DNA of 64,000 bases, taken from contig DATKZM010000049.1 of the NCBI GenBank assembly GCA_035527975.1, forward strand, positions 1-64,000, given 5' to 3'. Position numbers and translations under genes: made by a program. Of this stretch, positions 17,264 to 25,429 are shown piece by piece. How positions within the stretch are numbered: the first letter of the stretch is position 1; every line of letters starts with the position of its first letter. The stretch comes from DATKZM01 sp035527975 (GTDB lineage: Bacteria; Pseudomonadota; Alphaproteobacteria; JAPULJ01). The notes beneath the pieces are model-generated. The model had not been told where the DNA came from and ran no database searches. It worked only from the letters and a program-made list of their open reading frames with translations.

Positions 17264-18163
17264 TCAGGCGAGCCGCAGACGCTCGATGGGCATCTCGGCC
17301 GCTTCGCGCGCTGGCCGCGAGAGATAAAATTCGGCGTGGAAATGGCCCTCGGCCTCCTTGCCGGCGGGGTCGATGCCGAGTTCGGCGAGTTGTTCGAGCA
17401 CCTTCTCCTGTTCCTCCGCCGAGGCGAAGCGCCGTTGAACAAAGGTTTGGCCTTCGAGTTTTTCGGTCACGTAACCCTGCTCGCTCAGGGAGTCCTCGAT
17501 AGCGTCGAACGGAAACATGCGCGGCACGAAATTGGCCAGCCAAGCCGGGGCGTCGCGATTGATCGCCGGCAACAGGCGGTCGAAGCTTTTGTCGGTGACG
17601 TAGCCGACGCATCCGGTCGACATGACCAGGTCGACCGCCGCCAGGTCGTCCCGCGCCGGCGCGGACAGCTCTTCGGTTTCGAGGTTGACGGCAAGACCCT
17701 CGTCCAACAGGCCCGTCTCCTCGGCGAAGGCGACGGCGTTCTCGGCCTGGTCGAGGCCGATCACTTGGATATTTTGGTCCGGATCGAGATCGGCAAAAAA
17801 GCTGCGGTCATGCGCGACGACTTCCTGGTGCGTGGCGTCTGCCAACTCTTCCTGCCCCCAATGCTCATAAAGCTCGGGCATGGTCAGGTCGTGCTTCAGC
17901 AGTGCGGCGTTGACGCCGTAGGAGCAGCCGAGGTCGAGAACGTGGACCGTGCCGCTCCGGCGCCGCTGCAGATGGGAGATTACCTTCTTGAAGATCGGTT
18001 GCGCGGCGCCGGGGATCGTATAGCCAAGCTTTTTCAGTTCGCGGAAATAAGCCCTCGGGTCGTGCTGGTTATAGATGTGATCCATGTCGGCTTTGACTTC
18101 GTTGATTTCTTCAAAATCGGCTTTGACTTCATTGATTTCTTCAAACACCGCAGCGCCGGTCAT
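17264..18163 (-). CDS. SAM-dependent methyltransferase-like protein
   Basis: About 299 residues. The ATG at 18163 has GGAGG seven bases before it. A Rossmann methyltransferase signature VLDLGCSYGVNAALL occurs near residue 75, followed by the acidic VIGLDQAENAV. The substrate is unknown. The N-terminus carries a 10-residue duplication (FEEINEVKAD twice) caused by a 30-bp tandem repeat at 18087-18146. Its position between phnW and the rest of the phosphonate genes allows an AEP N-methylation role, since N-methylated AEP lipids are known, but nothing in the sequence proves it. Confidence 0.7.
   Translation of the reverse strand: MTGAAVFEEINEVKADFEEINEVKADMDHIYNQHDPRAYFRELKKLGYTIPGAAQPIFKKVISHLQRRRSGTVHVLDLGCSYGVNAALLKHDLTMPELYEHWGQEELADATHQEVVAHDRSFFADLDPDQNIQVIGLDQAENAVAFAEETGLLDEGLAVNLETEELSAPARDDLAAVDLVMSTGCVGYVTDKSFDRLLPAINRDAPAWLANFVPRMFPFDAIEDSLSEQGYVTEKLEGQTFVQRRFASAEEQEKVLEQLAELGIDPAGKEAEGHFHAEFYLSRPAREAAEMPIERLRLA
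18087..18146. repeat. 30-bp in-frame tandem duplication
   Basis: Two 30-bp copies (18087-18116 and 18117-18146) differ at two bases. They lie within the N-terminal codons of the methyltransferase and keep the frame, giving two copies of FEEINEVKAD. This is probably a recent slippage event. Confidence 0.85.
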
Positions 18164-18420
18164 CAATATACCTCCATGTTGTGAGCGATGTCCGCCGTTG
18201 GCTGCCTAGGGGCAATCGAACGACGCAAACCGGCCCCGCCCCCACGATTGGCTCGGACCTGCAATCGAGTGCATTGCCGGCGGGGCGGCCCAGGACACCA
18301 GGATTTGCGCTTATCCAAGTAGTATAACACAAGAAGCGCCGCTTCGTAACCGGGAGCTCCGACCCCCACCCTTGACCGGCTTAGTGCACTCGCTCACCCT
18401 CGCGCGATAGCGTGGAGCTT

Positions 18421-18430
18421 GGGGGGGGGG
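18421..18430 (+). promoter_or_regulatory. G10 tract at the ribosome-binding site of the GMC oxidoreductase gene
   Basis: Ten consecutive G residues end 7 bp before the ATG at 18438, where the Shine-Dalgarno sequence should be. Homopolymers of this length change by slippage, so spacing and translation of the gene could vary between cells. It could also be a sequencing artefact. Confidence 0.5.
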
Positions 18431-18437
18431 ATCGGCC

Positions 18438-20081
18438 ATGGCGGACGATGCGAGCGACCTTGGCAGCTTCGACTACGTGATCGTCGGCGCCGGCTCGGCG
18501 GGCTGCGTGCTGGCCAACCGGCTCTCGGCCGACCCCGACGTTTCGGTGCTGCTGCTCGAGGCCGGCGGCAAGGACGATTACTTCTGGATCAAGATCCCCG
18601 TCGGCTATCTTTTCACCATCGACAATCCGCGCACCGCCTGGCGCTACCGCACCGAGGCGGAGGCGGGGCTGAACGGCCGTACGCTCGGCTATCCGCGCGG
18701 GCGCACGCTCGGCGGCTGCTCGTCGATCAACGCCATGATCTACATGCGCGGGCAGGCGCGCGACTACGACACCTGGCGCCAGATGGGCAACGAGGGCTGG
18801 GGCTGGGACGACGTGTTGCCCTATTTCAAGAAATCGGAGGATTACGCACCGGGGGCCGACGACCTGCACGGGGCGGGGGGCGAATGGCGTGTGGAGGAGG
18901 CGCGACTGTCCTGGGAAATCCTCGATGCCTTCCGGCAGGCGGCAGCCGAATGTGGCATCGCGCCCACAAACGATTTCAACCGCGGCGACAACGAAGGCTG
19001 CGGCTATTTCAAGGTCAACCAGCGCCGCGGCGTGCGCGTCAGCACCGCACGGGCCTTCCTGCATCCGGTGGCTAGCCGCCCCAACCTCACCGTCGTCACC
19101 GATGCCCAGGCCGAGCGCCTGATCTTCGACGGCAAACGCGCGACCGGTGTGCGGCTGAAGCGGACCGGCGCACCGGCGAGGGCGCAGGCCCACGGCGAGG
19201 TGATCCTTTCGACGGGCTCGATCGGCTCGCCGCAGATCCTGCAGCTCTCGGGCATCGGCGCGCCGGACCTGCTGAAAACCCACGGCATCGACGTCGTGCA
19301 TCCGCTGCCCGGCGTGGGGGAGAACCTGCAGGATCACCTACAGCTTCGCATGATCTATAAGGTATCGAACGCAATCACCTTGAACCAACAGGCAAATTCG
19401 CTCATCGGCAAGGCGCGAATGGGGCTTGAGTATTTTCTCTTCAAGCGCGGGCCGCTGACCATGGCGCCCTCGCAGCTCGGCGCCTTCGCGCGCTCCGATG
19501 CGAGCTTTGCGACCGCCAATCTCGAATACCACATCCAGCCATTGTCGCTCGACAAGTTCGGCGATCCGCTGCACGACTTCCCGGCCTTCACCGCCTCGGT
19601 AAGCAATCTGCGGCCGGACTCGCGGGGGCATGTGCGGATCAAGAGCGCCGATCCCGCCGATCATCCCGCGATCGCACCCAATTACCTTTCGGCCGAGAGC
19701 GATCGCCGCGTCGCGGTTGACGCCATCAAGCTGACGCGGCGGATCGCGGCCGCCGAGGCGCTCAAACGCTATGCCCCGGAGGAGTACCTTCCGGGCGCGC
19801 AGGCGCAATCCGATGACGATCTGGCGCGCGCGGCGGGCGATATCGGCACCACCATCTTCCACCCCGTCGGCACCTGCAGGATGGGCGGCGACAACGAGGC
19901 GGTCGTCGATGCGCGCCTGCGGGTGCGAGGGATCAAGGGACTGCGCGTGGTCGATGCCTCGATCATGCCGACCATCACCTCGGGCAACACCAACTCACCC
20001 ACGGTGATGATCGCCGAAAAGGCCGCGGAGATGATCCGCGAAGACCGGCGTGGAGGGCTGCAAATTGAAATACTTGATTAG
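18438..20081 (+). CDS. GMC-family FAD oxidoreductase (choline dehydrogenase-like)
   Basis: The protein has 547 residues. The FAD-binding start is DYVIVGAGSAGCVLANRLS with LLLEAGG; then come the GMC signatures GYPRGRTLGGCSSIN and STGSIGSPQILQLSGIG. The active-site histidine is in FHPVGTCRMGG, and the last pair member is N in NTNSP near the C-terminus. Choline dehydrogenase (BetA) is the best-known relative, but many paralogues oxidise other alcohols, and no betB or betI is nearby. It lies between the methyltransferase gene (divergent) and a Sel1 gene. Substrate is open. Confidence 0.85.
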   Translation: MADDASDLGSFDYVIVGAGSAGCVLANRLSADPDVSVLLLEAGGKDDYFWIKIPVGYLFTIDNPRTAWRYRTEAEAGLNGRTLGYPRGRTLGGCSSINAMIYMRGQARDYDTWRQMGNEGWGWDDVLPYFKKSEDYAPGADDLHGAGGEWRVEEARLSWEILDAFRQAAAECGIAPTNDFNRGDNEGCGYFKVNQRRGVRVSTARAFLHPVASRPNLTVVTDAQAERLIFDGKRATGVRLKRTGAPARAQAHGEVILSTGSIGSPQILQLSGIGAPDLLKTHGIDVVHPLPGVGENLQDHLQLRMIYKVSNAITLNQQANSLIGKARMGLEYFLFKRGPLTMAPSQLGAFARSDASFATANLEYHIQPLSLDKFGDPLHDFPAFTASVSNLRPDSRGHVRIKSADPADHPAIAPNYLSAESDRRVAVDAIKLTRRIAAAEALKRYAPEEYLPGAQAQSDDDLARAAGDIGTTIFHPVGTCRMGGDNEAVVDARLRVRGIKGLRVVDASIMPTITSGNTNSPTVMIAEKAAEMIREDRRGGLQIEILD

Positions 20082-20153
20082 CCACACGATATATTAAACG
20101 TAATTGCTTGTAATGGTTGTAGAAACATCTGCTTCAAGATGGGCGGTTTCCCT

Positions 20154-20723
20154 ATGGCGGGTTCTACCGATATCGACGCAACGGCGCATGAATTGTTCGA
20201 GCACGGGCATTATCAAGAAGCACACGAGCATTATCTGAGAGCCGCCGAAAATGGCTCCGTCGGCGCAATGTTACGGCTTGGTTGGATGTTGCTCTATGGG
20301 AAAGGCGTATCGGTCGACGCCTCGGCTGGCGAGGGATGGTATCAGAGGGCTGCCGATACTGGGTTATCAATTGCGCAGTTCTATTTGGGGGACCATTACT
20401 GGCGGCAGGATAAGCTCAATCTCGCTTTTCTATACATGGAGAGAGCCGCTGAACAACTCGATCCTCCCGCCGTGCACCGATTGGGCGCGTTTTATGAGTG
20501 GGGAATAGGGACACCACAGAATTTTTCGAAAGCCAAAGAACTCTACGGACGGGCAGCTGAGCTAGGACACCTATTTGCGCGACGAAAACTCGTCGGGCTG
20601 ATGCTGAAAGGCGAGTTTGGTCTTGCCGCGATACCTGCCGGATTTGCCGAATTTGTCCGTGTCCTGTGTGATGTGGTCAGAGAACATGCCAGAGACCCAG
20701 AAAGCGATCTGTTGCGCCGGTAG
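20154..20723 (+). CDS. Sel1-repeat (TPR-like) protein
   Basis: About 189 residues. Several Sel1-type repeats of ~36 residues are visible: AHEHYLRAAENGSVGAMLRLGWMLLYGKGV, GEGWYQRAADTGLSIAQFYLGDHYW, and AKELYGRAAELGHLFARRKLVGLML. No signal peptide is seen, so it is probably cytoplasmic and binds proteins. The start is uncertain between ATG 20139 and ATG 20154. Its base composition is slightly less GC-rich than its neighbours. Confidence 0.75.
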   Translation: MAGSTDIDATAHELFEHGHYQEAHEHYLRAAENGSVGAMLRLGWMLLYGKGVSVDASAGEGWYQRAADTGLSIAQFYLGDHYWRQDKLNLAFLYMERAAEQLDPPAVHRLGAFYEWGIGTPQNFSKAKELYGRAAELGHLFARRKLVGLMLKGEFGLAAIPAGFAEFVRVLCDVVREHARDPESDLLRR

Positions 20724-20851
20724 TTTGCGCCTGCATGGATCAGCATGGGTTAGCGGGCCGTAACGAGCTAGCGCCCGGCGCATCCGACCCATTCGGAACT
20801 AGGGCCGGCGGCACCGGGCGCTGGGACGCTCTCGGGAATTCGTTGGTCGGC

Positions 20852-21007
20852 CTAGTTCTGCTTGCCGCTATCAGAGCCCATGGCGCGGCCGAGCGAGGAG
20901 ACGTCCTTGCCGAGGCCTTCGACGGTGTTGCAGGCCGAGGCGCCGAGGCCAAGGCCGATCGCAACGGCGATCGCGAAGACGGTCCTGAACTTGCGGGGTT
21001 TGCTCAT
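20852..21007 (-). CDS. Entericidin-like small lipoprotein 1
   Basis: The protein has 51 residues: a basic N-terminus (MSKPRKFRTVF), a hydrophobic core and the lipobox GASAC followed by NTVEGLGKDVSSLG. The CNT.EG.GKD motif is the hallmark of the entericidin (EcnA/EcnB) family. These are tiny membrane lipoproteins; in E. coli EcnB is toxic and EcnA counteracts it. The start ATG at 21007 is preceded by an AAGGAGGG-type site. It is the third of three similar genes on this strand. Confidence 0.85.
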   Translation of the reverse strand: MSKPRKFRTVFAIAVAIGLGLGASACNTVEGLGKDVSSLGRAMGSDSGKQN

Positions 21008-21127
21008 AGCACCCTCCTTACCCGTATCACCCTGAAGTCTTGTTACCCAAGATCAGTACGGGCGGACACGGGAAACCATCCCCTTGCAACAGCTCGCAAG
21101 GGGATGGATTTCCATGTCAGGGTCGGG

Positions 21128-21289
21128 TCAGCTTTTGTTCTCGTCGTCGCTCACCAGGCCAATGGCCTTGCCCGCGCTATTGAGATCCTTGCCCAGCCCA
21201 TCAAAGGTGTTGCACGCCGAAACGCCAAGCCCGAAGGCGACGGCGAAGGCAAGGGCAAGCGTGCGACGGATCGTGTGGGAAACGCTCAT
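21128..21289 (-). CDS. Entericidin-like small lipoprotein 2
   Basis: The protein has 53 residues: the signal region MSVSHTIRRTLALAFAVAFG, the lipobox GVSAC, then NTFDGLGKDLNSAGKAIG. It is a clear paralogue of its two neighbours. The ATG at 21289 follows a GGAG-type site. The tail after the motif is acidic (SDDENKS). It should be exported and lipid-modified. Confidence 0.85.
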   Translation of the reverse strand: MSVSHTIRRTLALAFAVAFGLGVSACNTFDGLGKDLNSAGKAIGLVSDDENKS

Positions 21290-21487
21290 GGCTCACTCCT
21301 AGACAATGTCCGTATACCGGTAGGGTCACGGGATGTGAGGCCAGAATTCACGTTTCTCCCTAATTTTCTGCGACGATACGCCGCAAATAGTCTGATCTTT
21401 TAGGCAAATTGCGGGGCAGCACACAGCCACGTACACGCAACGACATCGCCCCGGGCGCGGCCCGCGGCCCTTGTGATCAAAGCTGCG

Positions 21488-21619
21488 CTACTGCGCGGCC
21501 TTGTTGAGCGCGCGACCAGTTGCCGTGATGTCCTTGCCGATCCCCTCAATGGTGTTGCAGGCGCCAACCGCCCCCGCAAATCCCAGAATCAGAATCGCCA
21601 CGATGAGCTGACGAAGCAT
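21488..21619 (-). CDS. Entericidin-like small lipoprotein 3
   Basis: The protein has 43 residues: hydrophobic MLRQLIVAILILGFAGA, lipobox AVGAC, then NTIEGIGKDITATGRALN. It is the shortest of the three and closest to E. coli EcnB-type peptides (GIGKDI..TG). Three paralogues in tandem over 0.8 kb suggest amplification. Downstream of a terminator for the RDD gene, so it is transcribed separately from that gene. Confidence 0.85.
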   Translation of the reverse strand: MLRQLIVAILILGFAGAVGACNTIEGIGKDITATGRALNKAAQ

Positions 21620-21763
21620 TGGGCTCAACCCTCGATATTGGCCTACGGTGGCGCGAACCTACTAGGTCTTGTGGGTCGTTGTCCATCAAGAAGTGACGTT
21701 TCCCATTTAAATTCGTCGCGCCACGTCTGCCCACGGAGCTGAACAGGCAGTTATGCGGACACG

Positions 21764-21806
21764 AAAAAACCGCCGGGCCCGCATAACTGTGCATTGGGCC
21801 CGGCGG
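21764..21806 (-). terminator. Rho-independent terminator of the RDD gene
   Basis: Read on the minus strand, a perfect 11-bp stem (CCGCCGGGCCC with its complement) is followed by six T residues. It lies 68 bp after the stop of the RDD-domain gene. Confidence 0.9.
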
Positions 21807-21873
21807 CGTCTGGACGGTGTGTTTCGAGCCGATCCCTATACGGGCATATCTCGGCTCTATCTGCGATCCGGGG

Positions 21874-22347
21874 TCAGGCGAACATGCCCTTGCCGGCCTT
21901 GATGACATGGCACTGCGCGGTCTGGTCGTGGATGCAGCGTCCCAGCGGATCCATGAAGAAGGTGACGAAGATCACGATCACCGCGACCAGCACAAGCAGC
22001 GACAGGATGGTGCCGAGCGCCGGCGCCACCGCGCTCAACAGCGTCAGCAGATTGAGCCACCAGGGCCAGGTCCGCATGATGGCTTGCTGCTGGCTGACGC
22101 GGGCGCCCTGGTCGTTCACCAGCTTGATGCCGAAGCACATCTTGCCGGGCGTTGCCTGCAGCGGCCCGCCCTCGAAGATCACCTTGTAGGCGACGAACAG
22201 CACAGTGTTGATGAGCGCCGCGACGATGAGCAGATAGATCCCGCCGACCGCCACGAAGATCGCGTTGACGATCAGCGCGACGAAAATAAAGATCACGCCG
22301 TCGATCAGCGCCGCGAGGAACCTCTGCCACCATTCGGGATACGTCAT
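21874..22347 (-). CDS. RDD-domain membrane protein
   Basis: The protein has 157 residues with three or four membrane helices. It begins MTYPEWWQRFLAALIDGVIF, where the R and D of the RDD family lie in the first helix (RFLAALID). The second signature is TPGKMCFGIKLVN. RDD proteins are small inner-membrane proteins, some linked to Na+/H+ exchange, and the role of this one is unknown. It may be last in a minus-strand set with ppd and the ankyrin gene, ended by the terminator at 21764. Confidence 0.85.
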   Translation of the reverse strand: MTYPEWWQRFLAALIDGVIFIFVALIVNAIFVAVGGIYLLIVAALINTVLFVAYKVIFEGGPLQATPGKMCFGIKLVNDQGARVSQQQAIMRTWPWWLNLLTLLSAVAPALGTILSLLVLVAVIVIFVTFFMDPLGRCIHDQTAQCHVIKAGKGMFA

Positions 22348-22486
22348 CGCCTTCTCCCCTGCTGCACAAAAACTTGTGCGCGTTTCTTTCCGCCCCCGCC
22401 GACGGGCCCATCTCGTTAATCATATTAGCAGGCAAAGGCCACGGCGGGGGAGAGGTGGGCGTCAAAGAAATCGCGCCGGTGTGTCA

Positions 22487-23209
22487 TTAAGGTCGCGCGC
22501 CGGCGGCCTCCAGCAGCTTGGCGATGCCCATGTAGCCGCGTCCGCGGGCGAGCTTGAGCGGCCGCGCGCCGTCGCGGTCGGCGATGTTGACGTTGGCGCC
22601 CGCCGCGATCAGCGCCTTGACGATCGCGGTGTGCCGCTTGCCGCCGTCGCCCAGCACGATCGCCTCGATCAGCGCCGTCCAACCCAGATTGTTGATGTGG
22701 TCGAGCGGCGCCTTGGCCGCGATCAGCGCGCCCACCACCTCGACATGGCCGAGATGCGCGGAGGCGATCAGCGCCGTGCCGTCATAGGGGCTGGTGACCG
22801 CGCGCGCATTGGCGCCCGAGGCGAGCGCCAGCTTCAGCATCGCCAGATCGTTGGCCACCGCGGCGATGGTCAGCATGTCGTAGCGGGCGTTGTCGAACGC
22901 ATTCACATCCGCGCCCGCCTTTATCAGCGCCTGCGCGGCCGCGATGTGCCGGCTATAGACCGCGACCATCAGCGGCGTGCGCCGGCTGGCATCGCGTCCA
23001 TTGGGGTCGGCGCCGGCCTTGATCCAGCGCTCGATCACCGGCACGTCGCCTTTCGCCGCGCCCGCGTGCAACCCTTGATAGGCGGCGATCTCCTCCGGGC
23101 TGGGTGCGGTCTGCGCGAAGGCGGCGCTGGCGCCAGCGAGCCATCCGGCGAGGGTGAGGACAAGAAGCGCGACAAGCCGCGCCGGGAGGATCGTGCGTGA
23201 CGTTTCCAT
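22487..23209 (-). CDS. Secreted ankyrin-repeat protein
   Basis: The protein has 240 residues. A signal peptide (LVALLVLTLAGWLAGASAAFA) is followed by five or six ankyrin repeats such as ADPNGRDASRRTPLMVAVYS, ADVNAFDNARYDMLTIAAVA and LGWTALIEAI. It starts only 3 bp after the ppd stop codon, so it is co-transcribed and probably translationally coupled with ppd. A periplasmic protein-binding role is likely; why it is coupled to a phosphonate enzyme is unclear. Confidence 0.85.
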   Translation of the reverse strand: METSRTILPARLVALLVLTLAGWLAGASAAFAQTAPSPEEIAAYQGLHAGAAKGDVPVIERWIKAGADPNGRDASRRTPLMVAVYSRHIAAAQALIKAGADVNAFDNARYDMLTIAAVANDLAMLKLALASGANARAVTSPYDGTALIASAHLGHVEVVGALIAAKAPLDHINNLGWTALIEAIVLGDGGKRHTAIVKALIAAGANVNIADRDGARPLKLARGRGYMGIAKLLEAAGARP

Positions 23210-23212
23210 TGT

Positions 23213-24352
23213 TCAGTTTCCCGCGAGAAAGGATTTAAAGCGCGCCGCCACTTCCGGCGGCTTCACCGTTGGCCGCCCGAGTTCCTTCATCGAGCCGGGG
23301 GCGATGCGCAAATGGATCAGCGCCGGGCCGTCATGGGCGAAACCCGATTGAAGCGCATGCTCGAAGCCGACCAGATCGTCGCACGACCAGGCCGTCCGGT
23401 AGCCGCAGGCAAGCGCCGCCTCGGCGAAGCGCACCACCGGCGAGACGGTCGCCTGGCCGCCGGTCGAATCGTGGACGCCGTTGTCGAGCAGGATGTGCAC
23501 GAGGGTCTTGGGCCCCTGGGCGCCGATGGTGGCGAGGTTGCCCATATGCATGAGCGCCGCGCCGTCGCCGTCGAGCACGGCGACGGGCCGGGTGCTGTTG
23601 AGCGCCACGCCGAGCCCCATGGCGCTGGCGCAGCCCATCGAGCCGACCTGGTAGAGATGTGCTGCCCGGTCGTCGAGGGTGAAGAGCTCGCGCCCGCATT
23701 TCCCCGTGCTGGCGACGACGCCGGCCTGCGCCGGTACGAACGCAAGAAACCGCTCAAGCGCCGCCGCGCGCGTCGGCCGTTGTCCGCCGGTGCTGAGATC
23801 GTGATGCGTTCCGGCCGGCCGCGGCGTGACCGGGATCTGGTCGAGCCCGTCATCGCGCACGGCGCCTTTTTCCATGATGAACGCGAAGGGCAGCCCATCT
23901 GCGGCCATGCGCGCCTCGGCTTCGTCGAGCGCGCCCGCCACCGCGTCCTCGGTATCGGGGAAGATGCCGTGCGGGATGCGCATCGTCTCCAGAAGCGCGC
24001 CCGTGATCTGGCCCATCAGCTCGTGCTGCGGCTCGTCCTTGAGGCCCGGCTGGCCGCGCCAGGTCACCACCATCAGCGTCGGAATGCGGAACGAAAAATT
24101 GAGCGAGGTCAACGGATTGACCGTGTTGCCAAGGCCCGAGTTCTGACACATCACCACGGTCTTGCGGCCGGCCAGCCAGGCGCCCGCGGCGATCGCCACG
24201 GCCTCGCCCTCATTGGCGGCGCCCACATACGTGATTATGCGGTCGGAAATGACGGCGTTGATCACCGGCGTCAGGAATGAGCACGGCACGCCGGTGTAGA
24301 AGTCGAAGCCGCGCGCCGCGGCGGGGCCGAGAAAGGCTTGGGCAGCGATCAT
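23213..24352 (-). CDS. ppd: Phosphonopyruvate decarboxylase
   Basis: About 379 residues, a ThDP-dependent enzyme. The N-terminal half holds FYTGVPCSFLTPVIN, the GAANEGEAVAIAAG region with the catalytic glutamate, and MCQNSGLGNTVNPLTSL, all typical of Ppd/AepY. The C-terminal half has the ThDP motif GDGAALMHMGNL followed ~25 residues later by DNGVHDSTGGQ. It converts phosphonopyruvate to phosphonoacetaldehyde, pulling the unfavourable PepM reaction forward. The ATG at 24352 is preferred over an earlier in-frame start at 24382. PepM is encoded 2 kb away on the same strand, with three other genes between. Confidence 0.92.
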   Translation of the reverse strand: MIAAQAFLGPAAARGFDFYTGVPCSFLTPVINAVISDRIITYVGAANEGEAVAIAAGAWLAGRKTVVMCQNSGLGNTVNPLTSLNFSFRIPTLMVVTWRGQPGLKDEPQHELMGQITGALLETMRIPHGIFPDTEDAVAGALDEAEARMAADGLPFAFIMEKGAVRDDGLDQIPVTPRPAGTHHDLSTGGQRPTRAAALERFLAFVPAQAGVVASTGKCGRELFTLDDRAAHLYQVGSMGCASAMGLGVALNSTRPVAVLDGDGAALMHMGNLATIGAQGPKTLVHILLDNGVHDSTGGQATVSPVVRFAEAALACGYRTAWSCDDLVGFEHALQSGFAHDGPALIHLRIAPGSMKELGRPTVKPPEVAARFKSFLAGN

Positions 24353-24582
24353 GGATTTCTGTGTAGCGTGGCCGGCCTTCAAATGCGAGAGGGAGACATA
24401 CGGAGGTATTCGAGAATTTGCGCCTCCATCGCTAATCGCGATTAACCTGTTTGGCCTTATCTTCCGGCTGCCCGACCCGGGCTATTTCCCGCCACCTTTT
24501 TTCTTCCTCCTGTGCCTCGCTGACGGCAGACTAGGCGTCTTCCGACGCACCTGCGGTGCGCGCTCACGAACATGCCGCCCCC

Positions 24583-24945
24583 ATGCCGCCCATGCCGCCC
24601 ATGCCGCTTATGCCGCCGCGTCAGAATCCGCTCAAACTCAACAAGCTGCAGCTGCGTACCCTGGCGCTGGCCCAGCTTCTGGCGGCCACGTCAGATGATG
24701 GCGCGCGCGACGCGGCGACGGGCGCGGTCACGCTCACCAACGTGCCCCGGCCGCATGCCGATCACGTGCATATCGCCGACATCGTCGTTTCCAGGCGCGA
24801 GGCGAGCGGCCTCAGCAACCCGGCGGTTTGGACCGCGCTGCAACGCAAGGGCCTGGCCCGCGCCGACGATCCCTTCGCGCTTGTCCTGACCAAGGAGGGC
24901 ATCGACTACGATACCGGGCTGGCGGACCGTTTGCGCCCAACCTGA
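24583..24945 (+). CDS. Conserved hypothetical protein with Met/Pro-rich start
   Basis: About 120 residues. Four in-frame ATG codons at 9-bp intervals (24583, 24592, 24601, 24610) code for MPPMPPMPLMPP, so the true start is uncertain. The core LKLNKLQLRTLALAQLLA, then RPHADHVHIADIVVS and LSNPAVWTALQRKGLA, resembles a small alphaproteobacterial family of unknown function. It is cytoplasmic by composition. It is divergent from ppd. Confidence 0.6.
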   Translation: MPPMPPMPLMPPRQNPLKLNKLQLRTLALAQLLAATSDDGARDAATGAVTLTNVPRPHADHVHIADIVVSRREASGLSNPAVWTALQRKGLARADDPFALVLTKEGIDYDTGLADRLRPT

Positions 24946-25045
24946 GCGAACTGCATCCGTTATGAGCCGCGCATGCGCTGGTCCCGAGCGTCTGTCCGGC
25001 GCAATACCCACGACACCCCACGATCATCTGGAAAAGGAGAGCTTT

Positions 25046-25417
25046 ATGGCCGACACCGAACGCGCCAAGCGGGGCAACGAGATGCGGGAGCGCCTCTTCG
25101 GCAGCGCGCCGCCGCCGAGCGAGACCTTCGAGCGCCTCATGGACGTCACCGCCGAGCACCTGTTTGGCGACATCTGGACGCGGCCGGGCCTTGCGGTACG
25201 CGACCGCTCGCTGATCACCTGTGCCGTGCTCACCGCGCTCGGCAAGGAGGCTCAGCTCCGCGTCCACTTGAAGGGCGCGCTCAATATGGGGATCAGCCGC
25301 GAGGAGATCCTCGAGATGATGATCCACCTTGCCCATTACTCGGGCTGGCCGACCGCGGTCAACGGCACCCGCGTCGCCGAAGAGGTCTTCAAGGACGCCG
25401 ACGAGGCCGGCGGGTAG
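25046..25417 (+). CDS. Carboxymuconolactone decarboxylase-family protein
   Basis: The protein has 123 residues. The ATG at 25046 has AAGGAGA upstream. Family features: the FGDIWTRPGL start of the domain, RDRSLITCAVLTALGKEAQLRVHLKGALNMGISREEI in two parts, and a C-terminal region MMIHLAHYSGWPTA. The AhpD-like CxxC pair is absent, so it is closer to the gamma-carboxymuconolactone decarboxylase branch than to AhpD peroxidases. No aromatic catabolism genes are near, so its substrate is unknown. Confidence 0.85.
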   Translation: MADTERAKRGNEMRERLFGSAPPPSETFERLMDVTAEHLFGDIWTRPGLAVRDRSLITCAVLTALGKEAQLRVHLKGALNMGISREEILEMMIHLAHYSGWPTAVNGTRVAEEVFKDADEAGG

Positions 25418-25429
25418 GGGGCGCGCCCG

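Noticed and set aside
20735..21403. Plus-strand open frame of 222 codons over the entericidin genes
   Set aside because: Antisense to two clear lipoprotein genes with ribosome-binding sites; no protein-like features.
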